DNA of 64,000 nt from an uncultured Clostridium sp. (GTDB lineage Bacteria > Bacillota > Clostridia > Clostridiales > Clostridiaceae): NCBI GenBank assembly GCA_937927335.1, contig CALBDU010000084.1, positions 1-64,000 on the forward strand. Direction: 5' to 3'. A program made the translations under genes and the position numbers. Each line of letters begins with the position of its first letter. Within the stretch, counting starts at the first letter, position 1. Positions 1 through 8,884 of this stretch are shown here, piece after piece. The notes under the pieces were generated by a model. It saw nothing but the letters and a program-made list of their open reading frames with translations. It was not told the origin of the DNA and did no database searches.

Positions 1-54
1 GAGCGCCAATGGTACTGCAGGGGAGGCCCTGTGGGAGAGTAGGTAGCTGCCAGG
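1..54 (+). rRNA. rrf: 5S ribosomal RNA, 3' end (partial)
   Basis: The first bases match the 3' portion of a Firmicute 5S rRNA: the GGTACTGCAG block at 11-20 and GTGGGAGAGTAGGT at 31-44 are typical of helices IV/V and the 3' strand. The 5' part lies outside the window. The exact 3' end is estimated at about 52-54. It is followed directly by tRNA-Asn, so this is the tail of an rRNA operon. Confidence 0.88.
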
Positions 55-89
55 TTAAGTTTAAACTTAACGTTTAGACTAAAAATCGT

Positions 90-164
<75 letters not shown>

Positions 165-192
165 TTTTTATTTTTTGAAAATTATCATAAGT

Positions 193-226
193 AAAGCTGT
201 TTCTATAGTATAGAAGCAGTTTTTTT
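193..226 (+). terminator. rho-independent terminator of the rRNA-tRNA operon
   Basis: A 9-bp stem (197-205 with 211-219, one G-U pair), extendable by A-T pairs, is followed by a run of seven T at 220-226. It ends the 5S-tRNA-Asn transcript. From 227 to the EF-G-like gene at 389 I see only AT-rich sequence that must hold its promoter; no strong -35/-10 pair stood out. Confidence 0.85.
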
Positions 227-388
227 ATTTCAAAATATAAGAAAATAAGTACATTGTAGTTATAATTAATAAAAATTGGGAGAAAATATATAATCATATT
301 ATTTAGAAAATTTGATAAATTAAAAGGATTTTTTAAAATTAAGTAGAATTATATATCTTAGGCTGAGATAAGTTAGGGGGAATTGCTT

Positions 389-2476
389 ATGAAAAATTAT
401 CAAACAAAAAATCTTAGAAATGTGGGAATAATTGGACACAGTGGTTCAGGCAAAACTACACTTACAGAAGCAATATTATACTACACAAAAGCAACAGACA
501 GATTTGGACGGGTCGAAGAAGGAAATACTGTAAGTGACTATGACCCAGAGGAAAAGAAAAGAAAAATTTCAATATCAGCTTCAGTTGCAGCATGCGAATA
601 TGATAATACTAAAATTAATTTAGTGGATATGCCAGGTTATTTTGACTTCATGGGAGAAACAATTCAGGGATTAAGAGCAGTAGATGTAGCTATGATAGTA
701 GTGTCTTCTCTTTCAGGAATTCAGGTTGGAACTGAAAGATCTTGGGATTATGTTAGTGATCATAAACTTCCAAGAGCTTTTTATATAAATAAACTGGATA
801 GAGAGAATAGCGATTTCGACAAGGTTTTGGCATCATTAAAGGATCAGTTTGGTATTTCGGTAGTTCCGGTACAATATCCTTTAGGAAGTGAAAGTAATTT
901 TAAGGGTGTAATAAACGTAATATCCAGAAGAGCCAGGGTATTCAATGAAAAAACACACCAAATGGAAGAAGCGGAAATACCTGCTGAATTAATAGATAAG
1001 GTTGACGAATGCAAAAGTATGATTACTGAAGCAGTAGCAGAAACTGATGAAGCATTATTGGATAAATATTTTAGTGAAGGTACACTAAGTGATGAAGAAA
1101 TATATAACGGATTAATTACTGGCTGCAGCAGAGGTGATATAGCACCTGTTATGTGTGGTTCAGCATTTTTGGGAATAGGAACTGAAACACTGTTGGAAGA
1201 CATAGAAGAATGTTTCCCATCTCCTGAGAAGGCACAGCCTATAAAGGTTATGGATTTAAAGAATCAGGAAGAAAAGGATTTCACTATATCAGAGGATGTT
1301 CCTTTCTCTGCCTTTGTATTTAAAACAATTGCAGACCCATTCATCGGCAAGCTGTCGTTGTTCAGAGTTATGGGAGGAAAGGTTAAAGCAGACTCAACAG
1401 TTTATAATGCTTCTAAAGAAAAACAGGAAAAATTCGGTTCACTATATTTTATTAAGGGTAAAACCCAGATCAGTACTCCGGAAATAATAGCTGGGGATAT
1501 TGGTGCGGTAGCAAAGCTGCAGTATACAGGAACTGGTGATACTCTGTGTGATGCTGCAAATCCAATAAAATTTGAAAGGATAGTTTTCCCTGAAACAGCA
1601 ATATCAATGTCAGTAATGCCTAAATCAAAAAATGATGAGGATAAAATTTCAACTGGCTTAAACAAGCTGCTAGAGGAGGATCCTACATTTAAAATCTCAA
1701 GGGATACTGAAAATGCTGAAACTATCATTTCAGGTCAAGGTGAAACCCATCTTGATGTAATTGCCAATAAGCTAAAAAATAAATTTGGAGCAGAGGTAAC
1801 ACTTCAAACCCCTAAAATTCCATATAGAGAAACAATAAGAAAGTTTTCTGATGTACAAGGAAAACATAAAAAGCAATCTGGTGGACATGGTCAGTATGGA
1901 GATGTTAAAATAAAATTTGAACCAAGGGATGACGGCAAGGATGAGATGGAGTTTGTTGACAAGGTTGTAGGCGGAGTTGTTCCTAGATCCTATATACCTG
2001 CAGTTGAAAAAGGCTTAAGAGAATGTATCGTTCATGGAGTGCTGGCAGGATATCCTGTTATAAGACTAAGAGCTACTTTGCACGATGGCTCATACCATCC
2101 TGTAGATTCATCAGAAATGGCATTTAAAGTTGCAGCATCCCTTGCATATAAGAAAGGCTTAATGGAAGCACAGCCTGTTCTTCTAGAACCTATAATGCAT
2201 GTTGAAGTCCTTGTTCCTGAGGATTATATGGGTGACGTAATAGGCGACATAAATAAAAAGAGAGGAAGAGTGCTTGGTATGGAGCCTGAAGGCAAGCTAC
2301 AGAAAGTTGTAGCTGAAGTTCCGCAGTCTGAAATGTTCAAGTATGCCACAGATTTAAGATCAATGACCCAGGCAAGGGGAAGCTTTACCATCAGGTTCGA
2401 AAGATATGAGGAAGTTCCTGCTACCGAAGTGGATAAAATAGTTGAAAATGCAAAACATAAGCTGGAAGAAGAATAA
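389..2476 (+). CDS. EF-G-like translational GTPase (EF-G paralogue, 695 aa)
   Basis: A full-length EF-G-fold protein, distinct from the canonical fusA at 31024. Domain I carries the P-loop GHSGSGKT (residues 16-23), the NKLD guanine-specificity motif and a GS-type G5 motif; domains II-V follow to the usual length. The G3 motif reads DMPGY (80-84), where canonical EF-G here reads DTPGH, so the histidine that promotes GTP hydrolysis is a tyrosine. From family knowledge, a PGY motif marks a separate bacterial EF-G-like subfamily whose role is poorly defined. I placed the start at ATG 389, with GGGGG 8 bases upstream, rather than the TTG at 383, which is too close to that site. The gene stands alone and ends at its own terminator. 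It may modify or rescue translation rather than drive bulk elongation; that is inference. Confidence 0.88.
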   Translation: MKNYQTKNLRNVGIIGHSGSGKTTLTEAILYYTKATDRFGRVEEGNTVSDYDPEEKKRKISISASVAACEYDNTKINLVDMPGYFDFMGETIQGLRAVDVAMIVVSSLSGIQVGTERSWDYVSDHKLPRAFYINKLDRENSDFDKVLASLKDQFGISVVPVQYPLGSESNFKGVINVISRRARVFNEKTHQMEEAEIPAELIDKVDECKSMITEAVAETDEALLDKYFSEGTLSDEEIYNGLITGCSRGDIAPVMCGSAFLGIGTETLLEDIEECFPSPEKAQPIKVMDLKNQEEKDFTISEDVPFSAFVFKTIADPFIGKLSLFRVMGGKVKADSTVYNASKEKQEKFGSLYFIKGKTQISTPEIIAGDIGAVAKLQYTGTGDTLCDAANPIKFERIVFPETAISMSVMPKSKNDEDKISTGLNKLLEEDPTFKISRDTENAETIISGQGETHLDVIANKLKNKFGAEVTLQTPKIPYRETIRKFSDVQGKHKKQSGGHGQYGDVKIKFEPRDDGKDEMEFVDKVVGGVVPRSYIPAVEKGLRECIVHGVLAGYPVIRLRATLHDGSYHPVDSSEMAFKVAASLAYKKGLMEAQPVLLEPIMHVEVLVPEDYMGDVIGDINKKRGRVLGMEPEGKLQKVVAEVPQSEMFKYATDLRSMTQARGSFTIRFERYEEVPATEVDKIVENAKHKLEEE

Positions 2477-2481
2477 TAAGT

Positions 2482-2513
2482 GAGATTGCTGGAAACAGCA
2501 ATCTCTTTATTTT
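2482..2513 (+). terminator. rho-independent terminator after the EF-G-like gene
   Basis: A perfect 10-bp stem (2482-2491 with 2496-2505) is closed by a GAAA tetraloop (2492-2495) and followed by TTTATTTT. It begins a few bases after the stop codon, so the EF-G-like gene is monocistronic at its 3' end. Confidence 0.93.
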
Positions 2514-2570
2514 GAATATTTAAAGGCATAATACAAATAATAAATTAACAAGTTAAAGGAGATAGATTGT

Positions 2571-2819
2571 ATGTCTGATTATCAAATGAACATAAGTGGA
2601 AGCTTAAATAATAGAGACATAAAAAATGCAGGCAAATATTTGACAATGGTTAATTATGAAGATAGCCTGCTTATAACGCTTGAAGACTATAATGAAAGGG
2701 ATCCCAAAATTATTTTCGAGCTGTGCAGCTTCAACCATATTGCAATAGATAAGGAAGAGTGCGGGATTAACGGCAAATATATAATCAGGGGTATTAAAGA
2801 GAAGCATTGCTGTGATTAG
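2571..2819 (+). CDS. hypothetical protein, 82 aa
   Basis: A small acidic soluble protein with no signal peptide or membrane segment; I do not recognise a family. The start is well supported by AAAGGAG at 2555-2561, ten bases before ATG 2571. It has three cysteines, one in the middle and a CC pair two residues before the C-terminal Asp. It sits between the EF-G-like terminator and the ctsR promoter and so appears to be its own short transcription unit. The clean ribosome-binding site and codon use like its neighbours suggest it is real. It might be a lineage-specific accessory to the stress operon, but nothing in the sequence shows this. Confidence 0.7.
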   Translation: MSDYQMNISGSLNNRDIKNAGKYLTMVNYEDSLLITLEDYNERDPKIIFELCSFNHIAIDKEECGINGKYIIRGIKEKHCCD

Positions 2820-2875
2820 ATGAGATATTTTGAAAAAAAGCATAAAATAAACATAATTTTGGCTAAATTCAAAGT

Positions 2876-2904
2876 TTGATTTATATACAGTATTTCTTTA
2901 ATAT
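2876..2904 (+). promoter_or_regulatory. sigma-A type promoter of the ctsR-clpC operon
   Basis: A -35 box TTGATT (2876-2881) and a -10 box TAATAT (2899-2904) are separated by exactly 17 bases. Transcription should start about 2911, which places the CtsR operator at 2913-2929 across the start region. Confidence 0.75.
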
Positions 2905-2912
2905 TATGTTAA

Positions 2913-2929
2913 AGTCAAAGAAAGGCAAA
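2913..2929 (+). promoter_or_regulatory. CtsR operator (tandem heptad)
   Basis: Two direct heptads, AGTCAAA (2913-2919) and AGGCAAA (2923-2929), are spaced by 3 bases. The known CtsR site is a direct repeat of (A/G)GTCAAA with a 3-base spacer; the second heptad has one mismatch. Its place just downstream of the -10 box fits repression of its own operon. Confidence 0.8.
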
Positions 2930-2947
2930 GTCAGAGAGGGTGTTTTT

Positions 2948-3400
2948 ATGGCCAGATTATCTGATGTTATAGAAGCTTTTATTAAGGATATGATCCAAAG
3001 TACGGAAAAAAGTCAGTTGGAAATAAAAAGGAATGAGTTGGCAAGTTATTTTGGTTGCGCTCCTTCTCAGATTAATTATGTACTCACCACTAGATTTACC
3101 GTAGATAAAGGCTACTATATTGAGAGTAAAAGAGGCGGGGGCGGGCATATATTAATTAGAAGGATTGATTTTAATAAAAATAAACCCCTGGCGGAATTAA
3201 TCAACGAAAAGATTGGTGAAAGTATAACCGGGGATGCAGCCAACGGGCTGATAGAGGGTTTATTCGAGTTGAATCTGCTAACCCAAAGGGAACTGCAAAT
3301 AATAAGGATATCAATAAATGACAGATTTATAGGTACATGTGAAAACAGGAATAAACTTAGAGCTGAAATTCTTAAAGCTGTATTAATGGCCATATTATAA
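2948..3400 (+). CDS. ctsR: CtsR, class III stress-gene repressor
   Basis: Dimeric winged-helix repressor of clp genes. The N-terminal DNA-binding part shows the segment from MARLSDVIEAFIKDMI to the glycine-rich wing RGGGGHI, which in CtsR acts as the heat sensor and inserts in the DNA minor groove. The C-terminal half is the dimer and McsB/ClpC contact domain. An upstream in-frame ATG exists, but ATG 2948 follows GAGGG at a normal distance, gives the family length of about 150 aa and starts at the conserved MARLSD. First gene of ctsR-mcsA-mcsB-clpC. The operator and promoter just upstream indicate autoregulation. Heat or arginine phosphorylation by McsB is known to release the repressor in Bacillus. 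Confidence 0.96.
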   Translation: MARLSDVIEAFIKDMIQSTEKSQLEIKRNELASYFGCAPSQINYVLTTRFTVDKGYYIESKRGGGGHILIRRIDFNKNKPLAELINEKIGESITGDAANGLIEGLFELNLLTQRELQIIRISINDRFIGTCENRNKLRAEILKAVLMAIL

Positions 3401-3421
3401 TAGATGTGAAGAGGTGATATT

Positions 3422-3937
3422 ATGCTCTGTGAGAAATGCAAAAAAAATGAAGCTACTTATCATATAACAAAGATTATAGACAATAACAAACAGGAAATAA
3501 ATTTATGCGAAAAATGTGCCAAGGACTCTGGTGAGTTTAATATAATGAGTAAGTTTGATATGTATTCCCCCTTCACCTTTGAAAACTTATTAAGCGGAAT
3601 AATGGAATATATTAGTCTGCCCGTAGAGACTGGTAAAACTTATGAATTGAAATGCAGTAATTGCGGTACAACTTACAGCGAGTTTAAAAAGAAGGGTTAT
3701 TTGGGGTGCAGTGAGTGCTATACTAATTTAGAGAAGGAATTAAATCCTGTTATTAAAAGAGTGCAGGGGAATATAAAACACACAGGCAAAATTCCCAAGA
3801 GGACAGGAAAAGAAATCGTCAGCAAAAATGAAATTGACAATTTAAAAATTCTGCTGCAAAAGGCTGTTGAGAATGAGGAGTATGAAAAAGCAGCAGAAAT
3901 ACGAGATCAAATAAAAAAAATTGAAAAGGTAGAATAG
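3422..3937 (+). CDS. mcsA: McsA, zinc-binding activator of the McsB kinase
   Basis: Four CxxC pairs are visible: CEKC near the start, another CEKC, then CSNC and CSEC, as expected for the two zinc-binding modules of McsA. The C-terminal 40 residues form a UVR-type helical hairpin (LLQKAVENEEYEKAAEIRD), the motif also found in UvrB and in ClpC. McsA is known to bind and activate McsB and to modulate CtsR. The start ATG 3422 is preceded by GAGGTG. The gene follows ctsR by 21 bases and precedes mcsB by 11 bases, inside the CtsR-controlled operon. Confidence 0.95.
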   Translation: MLCEKCKKNEATYHITKIIDNNKQEINLCEKCAKDSGEFNIMSKFDMYSPFTFENLLSGIMEYISLPVETGKTYELKCSNCGTTYSEFKKKGYLGCSECYTNLEKELNPVIKRVQGNIKHTGKIPKRTGKEIVSKNEIDNLKILLQKAVENEEYEKAAEIRDQIKKIEKVE

Positions 3938-3948
3938 GGGGGGGATTT

Positions 3949-4953
3949 ATGAAATCGGATGACATAGTTATAACAAGCAGAATAAGACTGGCAAGAAATC
4001 TGGATAAGGTATCATTTCCCCACAAAGTCTCCATTGAAAAAGGCAAGGAAATAGTAGCACAGGTAGAAGATGCATTTTATAAAAGCAAGTATTCTGAGGG
4101 CTTTAATACGGCGTATCTTTGGAACATGGATAAGCTATCACAGAAAGCTTGCTTTGAAAAACATTTAATAAGCAGCAGCATGCTCAATAATAGTAATAAG
4201 GCAGCATTCATATATAATGATACAGGAACTGTGAGCCTTATGATTAATGAAGAAGATCATCTTCGTATACAATGCATAAATAACGGCTATAATCTTGATA
4301 TGGCCCTGGATACTGCTAATAACATTGATGACTATCTGGAGGAAAGTCTTAATTTTGCTTTTCACGAAAGATACGGTTTTTTAACAGCATGTCCAACCAA
4401 TTTGGGTACGGGGTTAAGAGCATCAGTTATGATACATCTCCCTATTATTACATTAAACCATATGATGGAAAGTGTAGTTAATGCATTGTCTCAAATCGGT
4501 ATGACCATCAGAGGCTTATATGGAGAAGGATCCAAAGCATCAGGGAATTTATATCAGATATCAAATCAGATAACCTTAGGTATAAGTGAAGAGGAAGCAG
4601 TTAATAATCTAAAAACAGTAGTAAATCAGATAATTAATCAGGAAAATTCAGTAAGGGAGGAAGCCTACAAAAAATATAAATATGAATTAGAGGATAGGAT
4701 ACTAAGGTCACTTGGAATTTTAAGATCTGCAGTACTTATGTCCTCATCAGAGTGTTTTAAGCTTCTTTCAGATTTAAGACTGGGTTGTGAAATGGGAATT
4801 ATACAAGATGTTACAATTGAAAGATTAAATGAATTAATCATTGATATACAGCCGGCTACAATACAAAAATCGGCTGGCAGGTCAATGGCTGTGAAGGAAA
4901 TAAACTTTGCAAGGGCAGCGTTGATAAAGCAAAAATTGAATAGTGATAGATAA
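3949..4953 (+). CDS. mcsB: McsB, protein arginine kinase
   Basis: Phosphagen-kinase fold protein that phosphorylates arginine residues and marks proteins for ClpCP. The N-terminal VITSRIRLARNL motif is the family signature that binds nucleotide phosphate. The ACPTNLGTGLRASVMIHLP block holds the conserved cysteine/loop region of guanidino kinases. Length (334 aa) is close to the usual 350. The start ATG 3949 has a GGGGGGG run 5 bases upstream. The stop overlaps the region just before clpC, and the four genes are spaced as one transcript. Its targets here include CtsR, by analogy with Bacillus. Confidence 0.96.
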   Translation: MKSDDIVITSRIRLARNLDKVSFPHKVSIEKGKEIVAQVEDAFYKSKYSEGFNTAYLWNMDKLSQKACFEKHLISSSMLNNSNKAAFIYNDTGTVSLMINEEDHLRIQCINNGYNLDMALDTANNIDDYLEESLNFAFHERYGFLTACPTNLGTGLRASVMIHLPIITLNHMMESVVNALSQIGMTIRGLYGEGSKASGNLYQISNQITLGISEEEAVNNLKTVVNQIINQENSVREEAYKKYKYELEDRILRSLGILRSAVLMSSSECFKLLSDLRLGCEMGIIQDVTIERLNELIIDIQPATIQKSAGRSMAVKEINFARAALIKQKLNSDR

Positions 4954-4969
4954 AAGGAGAGTGATTAAC

Positions 4970-7411
4970 ATGATGTTTGGAAGATTTACAGACAGAGCGC
5001 AAAAAGTTTTAGTTTACTCACAGGAAGAAGCGCGAAAGTTCAGACATGGGTACGTTGGCACAGAACACATACTTTTGGGTCTGCTCATAGAGGAAGGTAC
5101 TGCTAAAAGTGTTTTATACAATATGAATATTAAGGTAGAAGATGTAAGAGAACTAATAGATGAATATGAAGGACAAGGGGATATGGACTTTGAGAGCAAT
5201 GAAATACCACTGACTCCCAGAACTAAGCGCCTTTTAGAGCTAAGTCTTTTGGAGTCAAGAAACCTGGGACACAATTATATAAGTCCAGAGCATATATTAT
5301 TAGCTTTAATAAGAGAATCCGAAGGAGTTGCATTTACTATTTTAAATAATCTTGGTGCGGATTTTGAAAAGCTCAGGAAAGAGCTTATAGAAAAACTTAC
5401 AGGAGAACAAATAAACAGTAATACCGGTGAAGGTGGTAAAGCTGTCAGCACAGACACGCCAACATTAGACCAGTTTGGCAGGGATCTTACCGAAATGGCA
5501 AAGGAAGGAAAACTTGACCCCGTAATAGGCAGGGAAAAGGAAACCCAAAGGGTGTTAGAAATTCTTTGCAGAAGGACTAAGAATAATCCTTGCTTTATTG
5601 GTGATCCCGGTGTTGGTAAAACAGCAATAGCAGAAGGTTTGGCCCAAAAAATTGTGTCCGGCAATATTCCTGAGCTTTTAAAGAACAAGAGAGTTGTAAC
5701 TTTGGATTTGTCATCTATGATTGCTGGTTCAAAGTACAGAGGTGAATTTGAAGAGAGACTGAAAAAGGTTATGGATGAGCTTAAAAACTCCGGAAACGTG
5801 ATACTGTTTATAGATGAGATTCATACTATCATTGGTGCAGGTGCAGCAGAAGGAGCTATAGATGCGTCAAATATTTTAAAACCAGCACTGGCAAGAGGTG
5901 AGATCCAGTGTATTGGTGCTACCACTATAGATGAGTACAGAAAGCATATAGAAAAGGATGCTGCCCTTGAGAGAAGGTTCCAGCCCATAATGGTTGGGGA
6001 ACCTTCCAAAGAAGAGGCATTGCTCATATTAAAGGGGCTCAGGGATAAATATGAAGCACATCACAGGGTTAAAATAACAGACGAAGCAATAGAAGCTGCG
6101 GTTACATTATCTGACAGGTATATAACGGACAGGTATCTTCCTGATAAGGCTATAGATTTGATTGATGAGGCTGCATCAAAGGTAAGAATAGAAAATCTTG
6201 TAACACCTCCGGATCTAAAGAATATTGAGAAAGAGCTGGAGAAAATAACAAGGGAAAAGGAAGATGCAATTAAGGTTCAGGATTTTGAAAAGGCTGCAAG
6301 ACTGAGAGATAATGAAAAAGAATTAAAGGATAAGCTTGAAGATTCAAAGAAAAACTGGAAAGCAAGAAGCGAAGTTTCAGGACTTACAGTATCTGAGGAA
6401 CAAATTGCTTCTGTAGTTTCAAAATGGACTAATATTCCTGTGGAAAAGCTTACTGAAAAGGAATCTGAAAGATTGCTGAAGCTTGAGGAAATTCTACACA
6501 AAAGGGTAGTTGGACAGGAAGAGGCTGTAAAGTCTGTAGCTAAAGCAGTTAGAAGAGCAAGGGTAGGGTTAAAAGATCCAAAAAGACCTATAGGATCATT
6601 TATATTCCTTGGACCTACAGGGGTTGGAAAAACTGAGCTTTCAAGGGCTCTTGCTGAAGCTATGTTTGGCGATGAAAACAATATGATAAGAATTGATATG
6701 TCCGAGTATATGGAAAAGCATACGGTATCAAGACTTATAGGATCTCCTCCAGGATATGTAGGCTATGATGAAGGAGGACAGTTAACAGAAAAAGTTAGAA
6801 GAAATCCATATTCAGTTGTGTTGTTCGATGAAATTGAAAAGGCACATCCAGATGTTTTCAACATTCTTCTTCAGATATTGGAAGATGGAAGGCTTACAGA
6901 TGGAAAGGGTAAAACAGTAAACTTTAAGAATACTATTATAATAATGACTTCAAATGTGGGGGCATCTACAATAAAGAAACAGAAATCCCTTGGCTTCACC
7001 ATAGAAAATGAAAAAGAATCTGAAAGCCAGTATGAAAAAATGAAGGATAATATAATGGAAGAATTGAAGCGCTCCTTCAGGCCTGAGTTCTTAAACAGAA
7101 TTGATGATATAATTGTATTCCACCAGCTTGAAGAAAAGGACCTTCATGAAATTGTAAGGCTTATGCTTAATTCAGTAATTCAAAGGCTGAAGGAACAGGA
7201 AATCAACATTGAATTTGATCCAGAGGCAGAAAAATTACTTGCTAAGGAAGGCTTTGACCTGACTTATGGGGCAAGACCTTTAAGAAGAGCTATTACAAAG
7301 ATTGTAGAAGATGAACTATCTGAAGAAATACTTACCGGAAATGTAAAAAAGGGTGATTCTATACTAGCTGCAGTTGTGGACGACAAATTATCCTTTAGGA
7401 AAATAAGCTAA
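4970..7411 (+). CDS. clpC: ClpC, AAA+ unfoldase of the ClpCP protease
   Basis: Class I Hsp100 protein of 813 aa. The order is: N-terminal double Clp_N repeat (about 1-145), first AAA+ module with GDPGVGKT, a UVR-like middle region (about 410-470), second AAA+ module with GPTGVGKT, and the C-terminal D2-small domain. Both Walker B motifs (LFIDEIH, LFDEIEK) are intact. I chose ATG 4970, ten bases after AAAGGAG; a second ATG follows at 4973, and an upstream in-frame ATG at 4943 overlaps mcsB and has no site. It unfolds arginine-phosphorylated substrates for ClpP, which is not in the window. Last gene of the CtsR operon. Confidence 0.97.
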   Translation: MMFGRFTDRAQKVLVYSQEEARKFRHGYVGTEHILLGLLIEEGTAKSVLYNMNIKVEDVRELIDEYEGQGDMDFESNEIPLTPRTKRLLELSLLESRNLGHNYISPEHILLALIRESEGVAFTILNNLGADFEKLRKELIEKLTGEQINSNTGEGGKAVSTDTPTLDQFGRDLTEMAKEGKLDPVIGREKETQRVLEILCRRTKNNPCFIGDPGVGKTAIAEGLAQKIVSGNIPELLKNKRVVTLDLSSMIAGSKYRGEFEERLKKVMDELKNSGNVILFIDEIHTIIGAGAAEGAIDASNILKPALARGEIQCIGATTIDEYRKHIEKDAALERRFQPIMVGEPSKEEALLILKGLRDKYEAHHRVKITDEAIEAAVTLSDRYITDRYLPDKAIDLIDEAASKVRIENLVTPPDLKNIEKELEKITREKEDAIKVQDFEKAARLRDNEKELKDKLEDSKKNWKARSEVSGLTVSEEQIASVVSKWTNIPVEKLTEKESERLLKLEEILHKRVVGQEEAVKSVAKAVRRARVGLKDPKRPIGSFIFLGPTGVGKTELSRALAEAMFGDENNMIRIDMSEYMEKHTVSRLIGSPPGYVGYDEGGQLTEKVRRNPYSVVLFDEIEKAHPDVFNILLQILEDGRLTDGKGKTVNFKNTIIIMTSNVGASTIKKQKSLGFTIENEKESESQYEKMKDNIMEELKRSFRPEFLNRIDDIIVFHQLEEKDLHEIVRLMLNSVIQRLKEQEINIEFDPEAEKLLAKEGFDLTYGARPLRRAITKIVEDELSEEILTGNVKKGDSILAAVVDDKLSFRKIS

Positions 7412-7416
7412 ACTGT

Positions 7417-7463
7417 AATAATACACGAAATATGAAAATATTTTGTGTATTATTCCTTTTTTT
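7417..7463 (+). terminator. terminator of the ctsR-clpC operon
   Basis: A 17-bp stem (7417-7433 with 7438-7454, one G-U pair) with a GAAA tetraloop is followed by CC and seven T. It starts six bases after the clpC stop and separates the heat-shock operon from radA. Confidence 0.95.
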
Positions 7464-7515
7464 GATACAATAAGGTATAATAATATTTCCACAAATGTTT
7501 AGGAGTTGTAAAATT

Positions 7516-8874
7516 ATGGCTAAAGTTAAAACGGTATATGTATGCCAGCAGTGTGGATATGAATCCTCAAAATGGCTTGGTAAATGTCCCAACTGTGACT
7601 CCTGGAACAGTATGGTGGAGGAAGAAAAAAGCAGTAATACTGTACCTTCAAGTGATGTATTGCTTAAAAGTCATCCCAGGAGTATAACTAATATAAAATC
7701 AGGTGAATATGAAAGGCTGAATACAGGTATTGGAGAACTTAACAGGGTCTTGGGCGGCGGTATTGTTAAGGGTGCAATTACCTTAATATCCGGTGCCCCT
7801 GGAATTGGAAAGTCCACACTGCTGCTTCAGACAGCAAACAACATTGCGGCTAAATATGGCAAGGTTTTGTATATCTCTGGGGAAGAATCCGAGGAGCAGA
7901 TAAAAATGAGGGGTGACAGGCTAAAGGCAGTTTCTTCGGAGCTTTATATTATATCAGAAACCAATGTCTTAAATATTGGGGCACATATACAGAATTTGAA
8001 GCCTGTTTTTGTTATTGCTGACTCCATTCAAACCTTGTATAAACCTTCCATAACCTCTGCGCCAGGAAGCGTTTCACAAGTAAGGGAATGTTCCAATGAA
8101 CTTATGCGTATTGCAAAAAACAGCAGCATACCGTTCTTCATAGTTGCACACGTCACAAAACAGGGTGAACTAGCAGGTCCAAGAGTACTAGAGCATATGG
8201 TAGATGCAGTGCTATCCTTTGAGGGAGAAAGAACTGAAGAATTCAGGATTCTGAGAACAATAAAAAACAGGTTTGGAACTACCAGTGAAATTGGTGTATT
8301 TGAGATGAGGGACTCAGGCCTTGAAGAAATATCAAACCCTTCAGAAGTATTTTTGTGTGATGCAGGTGAAAAAAGGGAGGGCTCCATGGTAATAGGCATC
8401 ATGGAGGGAACAAGGCCCATACTGGCGGAGATTCAGGCTCTGGTTGCCCAAACAAATGCAAATTTTCCAAGAAGGACCGCTGTGGGAGTAGACTTATCAC
8501 GATTAAATTTAATACTTGCAGTGCTTGAAAAAAAATTAAAAATTCCATTTTACAACTGTGATGTTTACGTTAATGTAGTAGGTGGCTTGAATATTGAAGG
8601 AACCTATGGTGATTTGGGTCTTGCATTAGCTTTGGTATCCAGTGTAAAATCAAAGGAGAGTAAATTTAACAAAGTTCTGGCAATTGGAGAAGTAGGTCTA
8701 ACCGGTGAGGTTCGGCCAGTATCCTTTTGTGAGAAAATTGTAAATGAGGGCTATAAGATGGGATTCAAAAATGTGCTTGTACCTTCAAGAAATACTGATA
8801 AGTTAGACTTTAAAGATATTTCAATCAGCGGGGTTTCCACATTAAAGGAAGCTATTAATAAAGTTTTTTTATAG
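7516..8874 (+). CDS. radA: RadA/Sms, DNA-repair ATPase
   Basis: Branch-migration ATPase that helps process recombination intermediates. An N-terminal C4 zinc finger (CQQCG...CPNC) leads to a RecA-like core with Walker A GAPGIGKST, the diagnostic KNRFG motif, and a C-terminal Lon-protease-like domain without obvious catalytic dyad. The length of 452 aa is normal. ATG 7516 is chosen over an upstream in-frame start at 7495 because AGGAG lies at 7501-7505 and the protein then begins at the conserved MAKVKTVYVC. A TATAAT at 7476-7481 is a likely -10 box, with no clear -35. It is followed by disA after 10 bases, so the two are probably co-transcribed, as in many Firmicutes. Confidence 0.96.
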   Translation: MAKVKTVYVCQQCGYESSKWLGKCPNCDSWNSMVEEEKSSNTVPSSDVLLKSHPRSITNIKSGEYERLNTGIGELNRVLGGGIVKGAITLISGAPGIGKSTLLLQTANNIAAKYGKVLYISGEESEEQIKMRGDRLKAVSSELYIISETNVLNIGAHIQNLKPVFVIADSIQTLYKPSITSAPGSVSQVRECSNELMRIAKNSSIPFFIVAHVTKQGELAGPRVLEHMVDAVLSFEGERTEEFRILRTIKNRFGTTSEIGVFEMRDSGLEEISNPSEVFLCDAGEKREGSMVIGIMEGTRPILAEIQALVAQTNANFPRRTAVGVDLSRLNLILAVLEKKLKIPFYNCDVYVNVVGGLNIEGTYGDLGLALALVSSVKSKESKFNKVLAIGEVGLTGEVRPVSFCEKIVNEGYKMGFKNVLVPSRNTDKLDFKDISISGVSTLKEAINKVFL

Positions 8875-8884
8875 GGTGATTTAT

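Noticed and set aside
383..388. TTG start of the EF-G-like gene at 383
   Set aside because: It leaves only two bases to the G-rich ribosome-binding site; ATG 389 has normal spacing.
2876..2947. Longer CtsR with 24 extra N-terminal residues
   Set aside because: The extension is encoded by the promoter and operator region and has no ribosome-binding site.
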